From: Planctomycetota bacterium
Lineage (GTDB): Bacteria > Planctomycetota > Planctomycetia > Pirellulales > Pirellulaceae
NCBI GenBank assembly: GCA_024277285.1
Contig: JAJRVM010000179.1
Location: 1-8,772, forward strand
Direction: 5' to 3'
Length of the DNA stretch: 8,772 nucleotides
A program made the translations under genes and the position numbers. Below are positions 1-7,100 of this stretch, one piece after another (the stretch's first letter is position 1; every line of letters begins with the position of its first letter). The notes beneath the pieces are model-generated. The model was not told the origin of the DNA, made no database searches, and saw only the letters and a program-made list of their open reading frames with translations.

Positions 1-192
1 CACAAACTGATCAGTGCCGAACAACAAGCGATTATCGACTTACCGAAACACGAGCTGACAACCGAACAACGGCAGAAAAAGAAACAAGTCAAGAAGACGG
101 TCAAGGAAATCAGTGACAGATGGCTTGTTGCATTTGCCCCTTTGTTCTTCACATACGTTTGCGCGGAGTATCTTCGGCACCTTCAGGATTGA
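1..192 (+). CDS. C-terminal tail of an unidentified gene, 5' end outside the window
   Basis: Frame 1 is open from the first base to a TGA at 190-192, giving 63 residues with no internal stop. The tail begins HKLISAEQQAIIDLP, continues with a Lys/Gln-rich, probably helical stretch (QRQKKKQVKKTVKE), and ends in an aromatic, hydrophobic helix (WLVAFAPLFFTYVCAEYL). The composition looks like real protein, and the stop lies 51 bases before the next co-directional gene in the same frame, as expected inside an operon. From its place just upstream of Csm3-like genes, the missing gene could be Cas10 or Csx10 of a type III-D system, but no diagnostic motif (GGDD palm, HD, RAMP Gly-rich loop) is in this piece, so the identity is inference only. 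A different accessory protein is equally possible. Confidence 0.6.
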   Translation, partial: HKLISAEQQAIIDLPKHELTTEQRQKKKQVKKTVKEISDRWLVAFAPLFFTYVCAEYLRHLQD

Positions 193-229
193 CTTACCTC
201 ACATCCAAGAAGGCTGACTCAATCATTAC

Positions 230-234
230 AAGGA
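230..234 (+). promoter_or_regulatory. Shine-Dalgarno-like site for the first RAMP gene
   Basis: AAGGA ends nine bases before the ATG at 244. No ATG, GTG or TTG lies in frame between the upstream TGA (190-192) and this ATG, so it fixes the start. Confidence 0.55.
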
Positions 235-243
235 ACTCCAGTT

Positions 244-1086
244 ATGTCATTCGCGGACCGGCTGAAACTGTCTCACATCCTGCGAGTCGAGTTGCATATC
301 ACGTTTGAAAGCGGTTGGCGGATCGGCTCGGGGCGCGAAGGTGACACGGGTTCCGACTCGGGCGTGCTGCTCGATGCGGATGGTCAACCAATTTTGCCAG
401 GAACCAGCTTGAAGGGCCGCTTACGGTCCACATGTGAACGCCTGGCACACGCCCTGGATCTGACAGCATGTGCGTTGGATCACGATGCAAGCCAGGTCGA
501 ATGCGTGAGTGATGTGAAGTATTTTCGCCAGGTCAACAAGGAATACCAGCGACAACACACCTTTACGGGGCGCATGCGGTGGATCGACGAGCATACGTGT
601 GATGTGTGCAAACTGTTCGGCTCACCTCTGGCTGCGTCCAAGCTGCAAGTGAGTGACGGTCGAATTGTCACCCAGGCCGCTCAGGTCCAGGTTCGTGACT
701 CGGTCGTCCTTGACCGCGACAGTCATACGGCCGTCCCGAAGTTGAAGTTCGACTATGACGTGGTGTCGGCGGGAACGGAGTTCGATGTCACGCTGATTGG
801 CGAGAACCTGAAACCGCCCCAACGTGCATTGCTCGGTGCAACCCTGTTTGAATGGTCGGAAGGTGTTTCGTTGGGAGGCTTTACCAGTCGTGGGCTTGGA
901 AAAGCGTCCGTTCACGTCAACGCTCTGCGAATGGCCGACCTGAGTGATCCGAAACAACGTGTCCGTTTCCTCACGAAACGCGATCCACGGGAAAGGCTGG
1001 AGCAATCGGATTGGGAGACGTACTTCGGTACGGCAATCGAAAATCATTTTCTCGCGATGGAACAAACGTCAACAACAACCGAATAA
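244..1086 (+). CDS. Csm3/Cas7-like RAMP protein of a type III (III-D-like) CRISPR effector
   Basis: This 280-residue protein has the Cas7 (RAMP) layout and probably forms part of the backbone that holds crRNA and pairs it with target RNA. Visible landmarks are an N-terminal RRM-like strand (about 13-30), GSDSG around D38, the family signature LPGTSLKGRLRS (51-62), a Cys pair CDVC (119-122) followed by LFGS, the segment RDSVVLDRDS (151-160), and a Gly-rich loop GGFTSRGLGKA (211-221). D38 lies 14 residues before the PGTSLKG proline, close to the 15-residue spacing of catalytic D33 in Streptococcus thermophilus Csm3, so target-RNA cleavage every six nucleotides is plausible. C119/C122, possibly with C76, C87 or H105, may bind zinc. 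Length suits Csm3 or Csx7-type RAMPs, and I cannot separate these two names by eye. The gene sits 51 bases after the upstream stop and 25 bases before the next RAMP gene. Confidence 0.85.
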   Translation: MSFADRLKLSHILRVELHITFESGWRIGSGREGDTGSDSGVLLDADGQPILPGTSLKGRLRSTCERLAHALDLTACALDHDASQVECVSDVKYFRQVNKEYQRQHTFTGRMRWIDEHTCDVCKLFGSPLAASKLQVSDGRIVTQAAQVQVRDSVVLDRDSHTAVPKLKFDYDVVSAGTEFDVTLIGENLKPPQRALLGATLFEWSEGVSLGGFTSRGLGKASVHVNALRMADLSDPKQRVRFLTKRDPRERLEQSDWETYFGTAIENHFLAMEQTSTTTE

Positions 1087-1097
1087 CACCGAATAAG
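1078..1097 (+). repeat. 10-bp tandem duplication across the stop of the first RAMP gene
   Basis: ACCGAATAAC is followed directly by ACCGAATAAG, so the end of the gene including its TAA is duplicated. The second copy is shifted by one base relative to the reading frame. It is probably a small replication-slippage event. It extends the gap and lies just before the ribosome binding site of the next gene. Confidence 0.7.
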
Positions 1098-1099
1098 AT

Positions 1100-1104
1100 A
1101 GGAG
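1100..1104 (+). promoter_or_regulatory. Shine-Dalgarno-like site for the second RAMP gene
   Basis: AGGAG ends seven bases before the ATG at 1112, an ideal spacing. It lies only 14 bases after the stop codon of the preceding gene, consistent with coupled translation from one mRNA. Confidence 0.65.
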
Positions 1105-1111
1105 CAACATT

Positions 1112-2083
1112 ATGCTCAAGAAATGGCTTTGCCAGGCGGACATCAAGATCAAGCTGATCCCGCTCGACGCACTGCTGATCAAGTCCGGATATGCCGACAT
1201 CAGCGGGTCGGACATGAATCCCGTATCAATGATACGAAATGGTGAGCCAACCTATTATTTGCCCGGTACATCCCTCAAGGGAGTCTTTCGCAGTCATCTT
1301 GAGCGTGTTGCGAGATCTCTGGAACCGGCGTCGGTTTGCATTCCATATTATGACCAGGGCAACACGGCACACGCACCGCCTGCATCCGAAGAAACAAGAT
1401 CTTATGGGTGCAGCTACCTCTTAAAGGATGAACCCCATAAACCGACCGTTTACCGCAAATCATGTCCGATGTGTCGCATTTGCGGCAGCCTTCAATTTGG
1501 CGGACGCATGGGAGTGACCGATGCCTTACCGACGGTCAAACCCAAACGGGAAACGCGAAACGGAGTGGGAATTGACCGGTTCACCGGCGGCAGCGCATCC
1601 GGTGTTTTGTTCGATTTGGACGTCCTGGTCGGCGGTATCTACGAGACCACGATTCGCATCGAGAACTTTGAACTGTGGCAACTTTCGGCGATCGGCCTGC
1701 TACTGCAGGATCTCGAGGACGAAATGTTGCAGGTCGGCTCGGGACGAAGCCGTTCCCTGGGACGCGTGAAGGGAGAAATCGCCGAGTTTCGACTAAGTTA
1801 CTTGCGTGGAAGAACAACCACTTTGGCGGGAATCGGCCAAATGGAGAGTCCCGAATCTTGCAACGAATATGGATTGTATGACTGGCGCCCCGACACGGAA
1901 CTGCAACTTCAGAATCCCCAGAATCGCGGTTTGCGGGAAGTCTACGACGTGAAAGACAACTGGACGGCATGGATGGAGCACTTGGTGCCAGGATTCGACT
2001 ATGCGGTGCGCCAGTACAGTCGAAGTGCGGATACGGCCGCGCTGCGCGCGGCGGCGCGTGCTCACGGTAACGCCCGAGCGTGA
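1112..2083 (+). CDS. Second Csm3/Cas7-like RAMP protein of the same effector
   Basis: This 323-residue protein is a second Cas7-type RAMP, diverged from the first but with the same order of landmarks: an N-terminal strand (IKIKLIPLDALLIKSG, 11-26), GSDMNPV around D34, LPGTSLKGVFRS (50-61), a Cys cluster CPMCRIC (118-124) followed by GSLQFGGRM, GVGIDRFTGGSA (151-162), and a Gly-rich loop QVGSGRSRSLGRV (207-219). D34 sits where Csm3 has its RNA-cleaving Asp (here 17 residues before PGTSLKG). C118, C121 and C124, with C100 as a possible fourth ligand, form a likely zinc site. Beyond the RAMP core it carries an extra C-terminal stretch (about 228-323) ending in an Ala/Arg-rich tail; I do not recognise a separate domain there. 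Several distinct Cas7 paralogues in one operon is typical of type III-D, in contrast to III-A, where one Csm3 repeats. Close spacing on both sides places it in the operon. Confidence 0.85.
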   Translation: MLKKWLCQADIKIKLIPLDALLIKSGYADISGSDMNPVSMIRNGEPTYYLPGTSLKGVFRSHLERVARSLEPASVCIPYYDQGNTAHAPPASEETRSYGCSYLLKDEPHKPTVYRKSCPMCRICGSLQFGGRMGVTDALPTVKPKRETRNGVGIDRFTGGSASGVLFDLDVLVGGIYETTIRIENFELWQLSAIGLLLQDLEDEMLQVGSGRSRSLGRVKGEIAEFRLSYLRGRTTTLAGIGQMESPESCNEYGLYDWRPDTELQLQNPQNRGLREVYDVKDNWTAWMEHLVPGFDYAVRQYSRSADTAALRAAARAHGNARA

Positions 2084-2119
2084 AACGAGGGCGTAACGAG
2101 TTCAAGAGACTTTAACGAA

Positions 2120-2794
2120 ATGAGCCGAGCGATGCCCGAAAGCCACTTTTTAAGCGCCGACATGTCCCCCGTAGCGTTTGCGGAGTCGCTTGATTCGTTT
2201 GCGGTAACATCATCTGACAATCCGCGCCGTTGGCTCTGGCTGGCTGCGGATGATGGCTGGTCATTGGACGCGTGGCGTGGTCTTTCCGAATCCGTCAATT
2301 GGTATCAAGCAGGCCGATTGCGAGATGACACGTCGATGGAGACGCGTCAGAAAATAATCAATTCTTCGGAGGGCAGACTGTTTGATGCGAATGGCGAGGT
2401 CCGCTGGCAAAACATCGCTTCATCATCCGAGCCATTGTTCCGTGTGGTGGCTATCGGTTCCGGAGAACTTTGGCGGCAAGAAAGCAAGCCCATACAGAAT
2501 GTGCCGGGGGTTGAACTCTGCAATGCAGGAACACTGGGCGTGAAGATGCGTCCCGAGTCGACGCCGCTATTGCTTTGGGGCCACCAAAGTTCCCGAACTC
2601 CCGGCGAGTGGATCGAGCTGAAAATCCCACATCGGTTCAAGTACCCCGTTTCACAAGAAACTTGCGACGCGAAGTCTATCGCGATCGAATGTGAAATCTG
2701 GGAAGACGACATGGGACAGGTTCACTTCATCCGATTCCGCGGCCTGGTGGATGCCACCCCATTCACGTCGGCCACGTTGGATGAAGCGAAATAG
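2120..2794 (+). CDS. csx19: Csx19-like type III-D accessory protein (TIGR03984-type)
   Basis: This 224-residue soluble protein lies between RAMP genes. It resembles the Csx19 (TIGR03984) group, found almost only with subtype III-D and of poorly understood function. The resemblance rests on GRLFDANGEVRWQ (86-98), FRVVAIG (about 107-113), a hydrophobic LLLWG (150-154), IPHRFKYPV (170-178) and a closing strand ending FIRFRGL (205-211), all in family order. I see no catalytic motif, signal peptide or membrane segment. The ATG at 2120 has only a weak AAGAG upstream (2104-2108) and no strong Shine-Dalgarno sequence; later ATGs at 2132 and 2162 are no better, so the start is uncertain by up to 14 residues. 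A 36-base gap separates it from the preceding gene. The assignment is by recalled motif pattern and neighbourhood, not by alignment. Confidence 0.75.
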   Translation: MSRAMPESHFLSADMSPVAFAESLDSFAVTSSDNPRRWLWLAADDGWSLDAWRGLSESVNWYQAGRLRDDTSMETRQKIINSSEGRLFDANGEVRWQNIASSSEPLFRVVAIGSGELWRQESKPIQNVPGVELCNAGTLGVKMRPESTPLLLWGHQSSRTPGEWIELKIPHRFKYPVSQETCDAKSIAIECEIWEDDMGQVHFIRFRGLVDATPFTSATLDEAK

Positions 2795-2858
2795 GCCCCT
2801 AACAAAGCTGTGTGCCGATAATGTAACGACGGCCCGATGTTTCCGGAATTGGGTGTAA

Positions 2859-2864
2859 AAAGGA
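2859..2864 (+). promoter_or_regulatory. Shine-Dalgarno-like site for the TIGR03986-type RAMP gene
   Basis: AAAGGA ends nine bases before the ATG at 2874. This supports that start over the overlapping frame beginning at 2837, which ends early and has no protein-like features. Confidence 0.6.
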
Positions 2865-2873
2865 ATCCAACCG

Positions 2874-3974
2874 ATGCCAAATGGCGAACCCTTCACAAAC
2901 CCCTATCGATGGGTGCACGTAGACAACGATCCAACCTTCGAGCCACCTTCTTATCATCATCGCTTCTCGGGCTCGCGAGGTCGGCTGACTTGCAGACTCA
3001 CAGCCCTGACTCCGATGATCGTTTCTACAAATAACAATAGTGAAAAGAGATTTGTCCATCATGGTGACGGATCCATCTTCGTTCCAGGGACGTCCTTGAA
3101 GGGTACAATTCGTTCTGTTTTCGAGATGATCACGGGCTCAACTGCCGGAGTCCATAAGGGAAGGCGAATTGACGATGCGCATCGTCCAGATAATGCGTCC
3201 CATGGCCAAGGTCAGGCGAGAACACTCGACGCGGCCTCACGTGTTTTTGGCACCCTCAAAAATGGTGCTTACGCAGGCCACGTTCAGTTTTCAGACGCGG
3301 ACGTGATTTCGACCGGGCCGCGATCGGAAAGTGTCCGTGTTCTGGTCGGTTCTCCAAGGCCCAATCACCGAGCGTTTTACAGCGACAACCATGGTCGTAA
3401 ACTGTACCACCATTGCCCGGGTGCGAAATCACTTCGTGAGGCCCCCGATGGCGTGGGCAGAAACCAATCGCCCTCTTACTTTCCCGCATCGACCGGTACG
3501 ATTTTTGAATTCACGGTCGATTTCAATAACCTCGATCCCGTGTTGCTCGGGCAATTGGTTTATGCGATCGTGCTCGAAGAGGACGTAACGGTCGTGCTAT
3601 CGACGGACGCGCTTCCTTGCGACGTTCCGGCGCACAGATTAACCGGCCCGATGCGTCACAAGATTGGCGGCGCTAAGGCATCGGGTGGGGGAAGTTCGCA
3701 AATCAAGATTACCAGTGCGTCACTTTGCGAATCAGTGGTCGACCGCTATCGGAAAGGAGTGTTTTCGACAAAATCCCTCACGGGTGTCGACTTGGACACG
3801 TGGATTCGCGAACAGACATCCCCGACACGACAACGCAACGATCGGACTCTATTGGATTTGCGGGCCATGATGATCTATGACGATAACGATAACGATCCAC
3901 GCAGAAGTCAGCAGTATCCCGAGAAAAGCTGGTTCAATGAGAATTCAAGTGTTCCACTGCGTCCCACGCACTGA
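2874..3974 (+). CDS. TIGR03986-type CRISPR-associated RAMP protein (large Cas7-like subunit)
   Basis: This 366-residue RAMP protein is probably a further Cas7-like subunit of the type III-D-like complex. The N-terminus has the pattern FTNPYRWVHV (7-16), which I associate with the TIGR03986 group, followed by GRLTCRLTALTPMIV (36-50). The RAMP signature FVPGTSLKGTIRSVFE is at 69-84. LDAASRVFGTLKNG (118-131) leads into YAGHVQFSDA (133-142), and the Gly-rich loop is HKIGGAKASGGGSSQIKI (262-279). The C-terminal part (about 290-366) holds YPEKSWFN (348-355). The region before the signature (STNNNSEKRFVHHGDG, 51-66) has no Asp at the Csm3 D33 position, so this subunit probably does not cleave RNA. 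A DNDND run at 337-341 comes from a short DNA repeat. It is the last + strand gene, 79 bases after csx19, and ends 221 bases from the convergent helicase gene. Confidence 0.8.
   Translation: MPNGEPFTNPYRWVHVDNDPTFEPPSYHHRFSGSRGRLTCRLTALTPMIVSTNNNSEKRFVHHGDGSIFVPGTSLKGTIRSVFEMITGSTAGVHKGRRIDDAHRPDNASHGQGQARTLDAASRVFGTLKNGAYAGHVQFSDADVISTGPRSESVRVLVGSPRPNHRAFYSDNHGRKLYHHCPGAKSLREAPDGVGRNQSPSYFPASTGTIFEFTVDFNNLDPVLLGQLVYAIVLEEDVTVVLSTDALPCDVPAHRLTGPMRHKIGGAKASGGGSSQIKITSASLCESVVDRYRKGVFSTKSLTGVDLDTWIREQTSPTRQRNDRTLLDLRAMMIYDDNDNDPRRSQQYPEKSWFNENSSVPLRPTH
3881..3896 (+). repeat. Hexanucleotide microrepeat encoding an acidic DND run
   Basis: CGATAA occurs twice in tandem followed by CGAT, inside the last quarter of the large RAMP gene. 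It encodes alternating Asp and Asn in a probable surface loop. Copy-number change in units of six would keep the frame. Confidence 0.6.
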
Positions 3975-4014
3975 TGGGTAATAAATGGGCGGCGATTCGG
4001 GGCACAAGGGTGTG

Positions 4015-4039
4015 ACGAGCGACTCGTATTGACAGTCGC
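4015..4039. other. Two mutually exclusive hairpins after the CRISPR operon
   Basis: ACGAG (4015-4019) can pair with CTCGT (4023-4027) around a three-base loop. GCGACT (4019-4024) can instead pair with AGTCGC (4034-4039) around a nine-base loop. They share bases and cannot form together. Neither is followed by a T-run, so an intrinsic terminator is doubtful. They begin 41 bases after the last RAMP stop codon, where a transcript 3' end would be expected. Confidence 0.35.
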
Positions 4040-4163
4040 AACGTGGACATCCGAAGATGCAAGTGACGGCACACTGGAAATAGATTTAGACGGCATCAGA
4101 ATGACGAAGAATATCCTCGTCTGCACGCTGGGCGGGGTCTTGATCGTAATGTGGTCCACCACA

Positions 4164-4190
4164 CGGGAGGGCGAAGCTCCCGCTGAGCCG
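4164..4190. repeat. Planctomycete-type dispersed hairpin (GEAPAEP element)
   Basis: CGGGAG (4164-4169) and CTCCCG (4177-4182) form a six-pair stem around GGCGAAG. An alternative top is the very stable mini-hairpin GCGAAGC (4171-4177). The flank CTGAGCCG follows. Read on the + strand it spells GEAPAEP, a peptide I recall recurring in spurious ORFs of planctomycete genomes, which marks a dispersed REP-like element. It lies 14 bases beyond the helicase stop codon, between convergent genes, a usual place for such elements and one where it could stop or stabilise transcript ends. Identification as a repeat family is from memory; only one copy is in this window. Confidence 0.5.
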
Positions 4191-4195
4191 TCACG

Positions 4196-7100
4196 TCAAC
4201 CAGCGTCGACACGTTTCGGCGGCTTGGCGGTACGTACGCGAACTAACGGGTGGTCCTCGTTGGCAACACCCCACGATTCACTCGGTACAAGCGATTCTCG
4301 GTCGAAAAGCGCCCACCGAATACAATACGATTCGGTTTCGATTTCCGCACATCGCCACGCATTGCTCGGCACCCGCGCATCTTCCACGGCGATCGATACC
4401 AACTGAATCCCCACCGCTTCCGTTCGACCGACCAGCCGGTGTCTGACTGGCTCGGAGAGTTCGTCGAGTACCGGTTTCGGCGCGGCCACGGTTACAACCA
4501 CATTCGATCTCGAAGTCACCAGTTTGACCAGATGTGTCCACAGAGGCCACGCGTCCAGATCCCACGAATCGTCCGCTCCGTTCAGAAATACGCGAACGGT
4601 TTCCAGCATCGGAACGGATGTTTCTGTCAACAGGGCCCGGCTGATGGGACGGGCTTCCCAGCGTGTCCCCGGTCCGAAACACTGAAACACATCGGGCAGG
4701 CTGAGTGCACCCAGGAAATCGTCATTCAGCCATTTCAGCGTTTCCAGACGATCGAGATCATCAGCATGATTCTGTGTATCGTAGTCCAATAGACAACCGT
4801 GACAGGCCGCGTCACACGCTCGATCAGGGCATTGTAGGATCTTTCTGGCATCGTACAGCAGTTCAATAATGCGAGAACCGGCGGACGCAACATAGCCCGC
4901 CCCACCGGCGGCCGTATCGTAAAGCACAATGCTTTGCCGGCGCTCCCCAGCTTCGCGTGCCGCCAATACGGCCCACCCCAATTCTCTCTGTTCAATACCA
5001 ATCCGGCGCGCCAGTGATTGTCGCAACGCCACGGCCAGTGTTGTGGCGACTTTCTTCGACAGCGATCTGGCAGGTTGGACCGGGTGATTCAACCAAAGCT
5101 CAAAAACATCCGTGATCTCCTCGCCACCAAGCCACAGATTCCTTTTGATCGTAAACTGGCCGTCGCTTCCCGGGCAACGATCCGTTGCATCCTTCTTGCG
5201 ACCGCTACGCAGTCGCAAGTGCTCCTGAAATGTCTTCACGCCGTCACTAGCCAGCCCATTTTCGGATTTCGCCCGCCCACAACGCAAGCATATCGCATAT
5301 CCGAATCCATTGGCACCGTTACTGCGATGAAACAGACGTCCATCGGGGTCGTAACGAAACCGGCCGGTTTCCGGGTTCGGCATCGATGTCCAGTGTCCCC
5401 GATTCGTAATCCAAGGCTCTCTTGGGGGAACATACGTTTGTCCAACCAGACTGGTGCGAGGCAAGCTGCGGATGTCAACGGCAAAACCCGCGGGCTGCAG
5501 ATACGTGTAGGTCCGAATCCGCGGGCTGCCACATTCATCACACTCCGACGGCCTCACGGACCCGGTGCGTGACATCCCGCACTCCGAGCATCGCCAGACC
5601 CATCGAATGGCCTGTGTCTCCTCAAACCCTTCGTCGCTCGGTGGAACATGCCAGCGCAATGTCACACCAGCCGATTGATGCACAAGACCATCGATCACAA
5701 CCTCATTGCCTGGCGCGTACTCGCGAATCGCCATCGGCAGCTGACGCGATGGATAAGACCGACGCTGGAACCCCGAATCTTCCCTCGCTTCATTCTCGCG
5801 ATCATCACGTTCCGCTTGGATCTGCTCGACCGTTGTGTGAACAAACGGCAAGACATGCAATGGGAACCCGTGCGTGGGCAGAAAACCCGTGCTTGCCAGA
5901 TAGCTCAGTAAGTATTCATCCCTGAGTCGCTTCAATTGACTCAGAACAGCCTGTTGTTCCGGAGTCGGCCGGGACCGGCTCAGCTCCGGGTCGCCTCCAA
6001 CGATCTCCAACTGCTCGACAAGTGCATCGTGTTCCAACGTCCATTGTTCGGCCAGCTCCAGGACCGCCTCCGCTGCCACGTCACATATTCGCGAATGCAA
6101 GGTCGATTGCAATTCGGTTCGAGCAACCAAGCGATCCAGGCCCTGTTTCAGCAGGGGCTCCCGGTGGGCGTCGGTCTTTAACCAAGCCATGAATTGACTG
6201 CAATACGAAGCAGCATCTCCGTCCTGGGACATGAAGAACCAGCGGCAGGTCAAACGCGTGGCATCGCCGGTTTGCCCCCGTAAGAACTCGCCCAACGCCA
6301 TTGCCTGAAGATGTCGCTGAACAATACGTGTACTGTTCAGTGAGACACGCGGAACGTGCACGGGTGTGGTGAAGGGCCAAAGCGGATCCGCGAATACCGC
6401 CTCGGCATGGGGTTGACTTTGACATAGTGTCAAGGTGGCGGATCGGGACACGTCGCGCCGCCCGGCACGTCCGGCACGCTGTAACCAGTTCGCCGGGCCG
6501 GGTGGCGCGTTGTTCATCGCCACGGTTGTCAGGCCCCCGATGTCGATTCCCATCTCCATCGTCGTCGAACAACTCAACAGGTTGATGCGTCCCTGCCGGA
6601 ATCGCTGTTCCAATTCGGCCAATCGACTCTTGCTCAGCTGGCCTGAATGCTCAGCAACTTCAAAATACTCCGCTTGTTCGGCAATACGATCGCTGAACTC
6701 GGTCCAGACCCCCGACCGCCGAACGTTCCGAACTATGGGATCTGTGTTAAGCCACTGCCGGATTTTGGCCGGTGAAACATCCTTGCCATCTTGCCGCCGA
6801 AATGGAAACGGGAAACGCGGCATTTCCAAACGAACGGCTCGTACGGCTTGATTCGGCATCCGAATGTCTTGGTACGGCGATACTTGCCGCAGAACCGTGT
6901 CCAATAGTCGCTGCGTGACAGGACACTTCCAGGCCGAGGCGACAAGCCTGAACTCGGCTTTCTCCAACCGCAGACGAAAACCATCTGGCGACTGCTCGAA
7001 CAAGTCACAACGAATCAGGTCTTTCCATGTCTGACGCAGCATCCGATCGACAAACAGTTGATCCCCCGTTTGGTCCATATTTAACTTCAAGGCCAGTTCC

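Larger units (their letters stand above)
3975..4195. other. Convergent intergenic region without a recognisable gene
   Basis: These 221 bases separate the end of the CRISPR operon from the end of the helicase gene. They contain two overlapping hairpins (4015-4039) and a planctomycete-type hairpin (4164-4182). The frame of the RAMP gene happens to stay open after its TGA up to about 4406, but the product shows no family features and runs into the helicase gene antisense. There is no CRISPR repeat, tRNA or T-rich terminator. Confidence 0.6.

Noticed and set aside
120..308. Small + strand frame overlapping the start of the first RAMP gene
   Set aside because: It overlaps both the upstream gene tail and the RAMP gene in another frame, and it has low-complexity, non-protein-like content.
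1581..2105. 174-codon - strand frame opposite the second RAMP gene
   Set aside because: The + strand carries the RAMP Gly-rich loop and proper operon spacing. The antisense product is Arg/Pro-rich without any motif.
2795..2873. A small gene or promoter in the gap before the large RAMP gene
   Set aside because: Seventy-nine bases with only the ribosome binding site recognisable; the frame starting at 2837 lacks any protein-like signal and overlaps the RAMP gene.
4151..4162. GTGG/CCAC inverted repeat
   Set aside because: Only four base pairs with a four-base loop and no T-run; too weak to call.
3975..4195. CRISPR array or tracr-like RNA in the gap after the cas genes
   Set aside because: No direct repeats of 20 or more bases with regular spacing are present here or elsewhere in the window.
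3975..4406. Open frame continuing in phase after the TGA of the large RAMP gene (possible read-through or lost C-terminus)
   Set aside because: The product has no RAMP-like features, contains the GEAPAEP repeat peptide and continues antisense to the helicase gene. The preceding RAMP protein already has a complete-looking C-terminus.
5018..5925. Long + strand frames antisense to the helicase (184 and 167 codons)
   Set aside because: The opposite strand carries clear helicase and DUF1998 motifs throughout. These frames are Arg/Pro/Ser-rich shadows.
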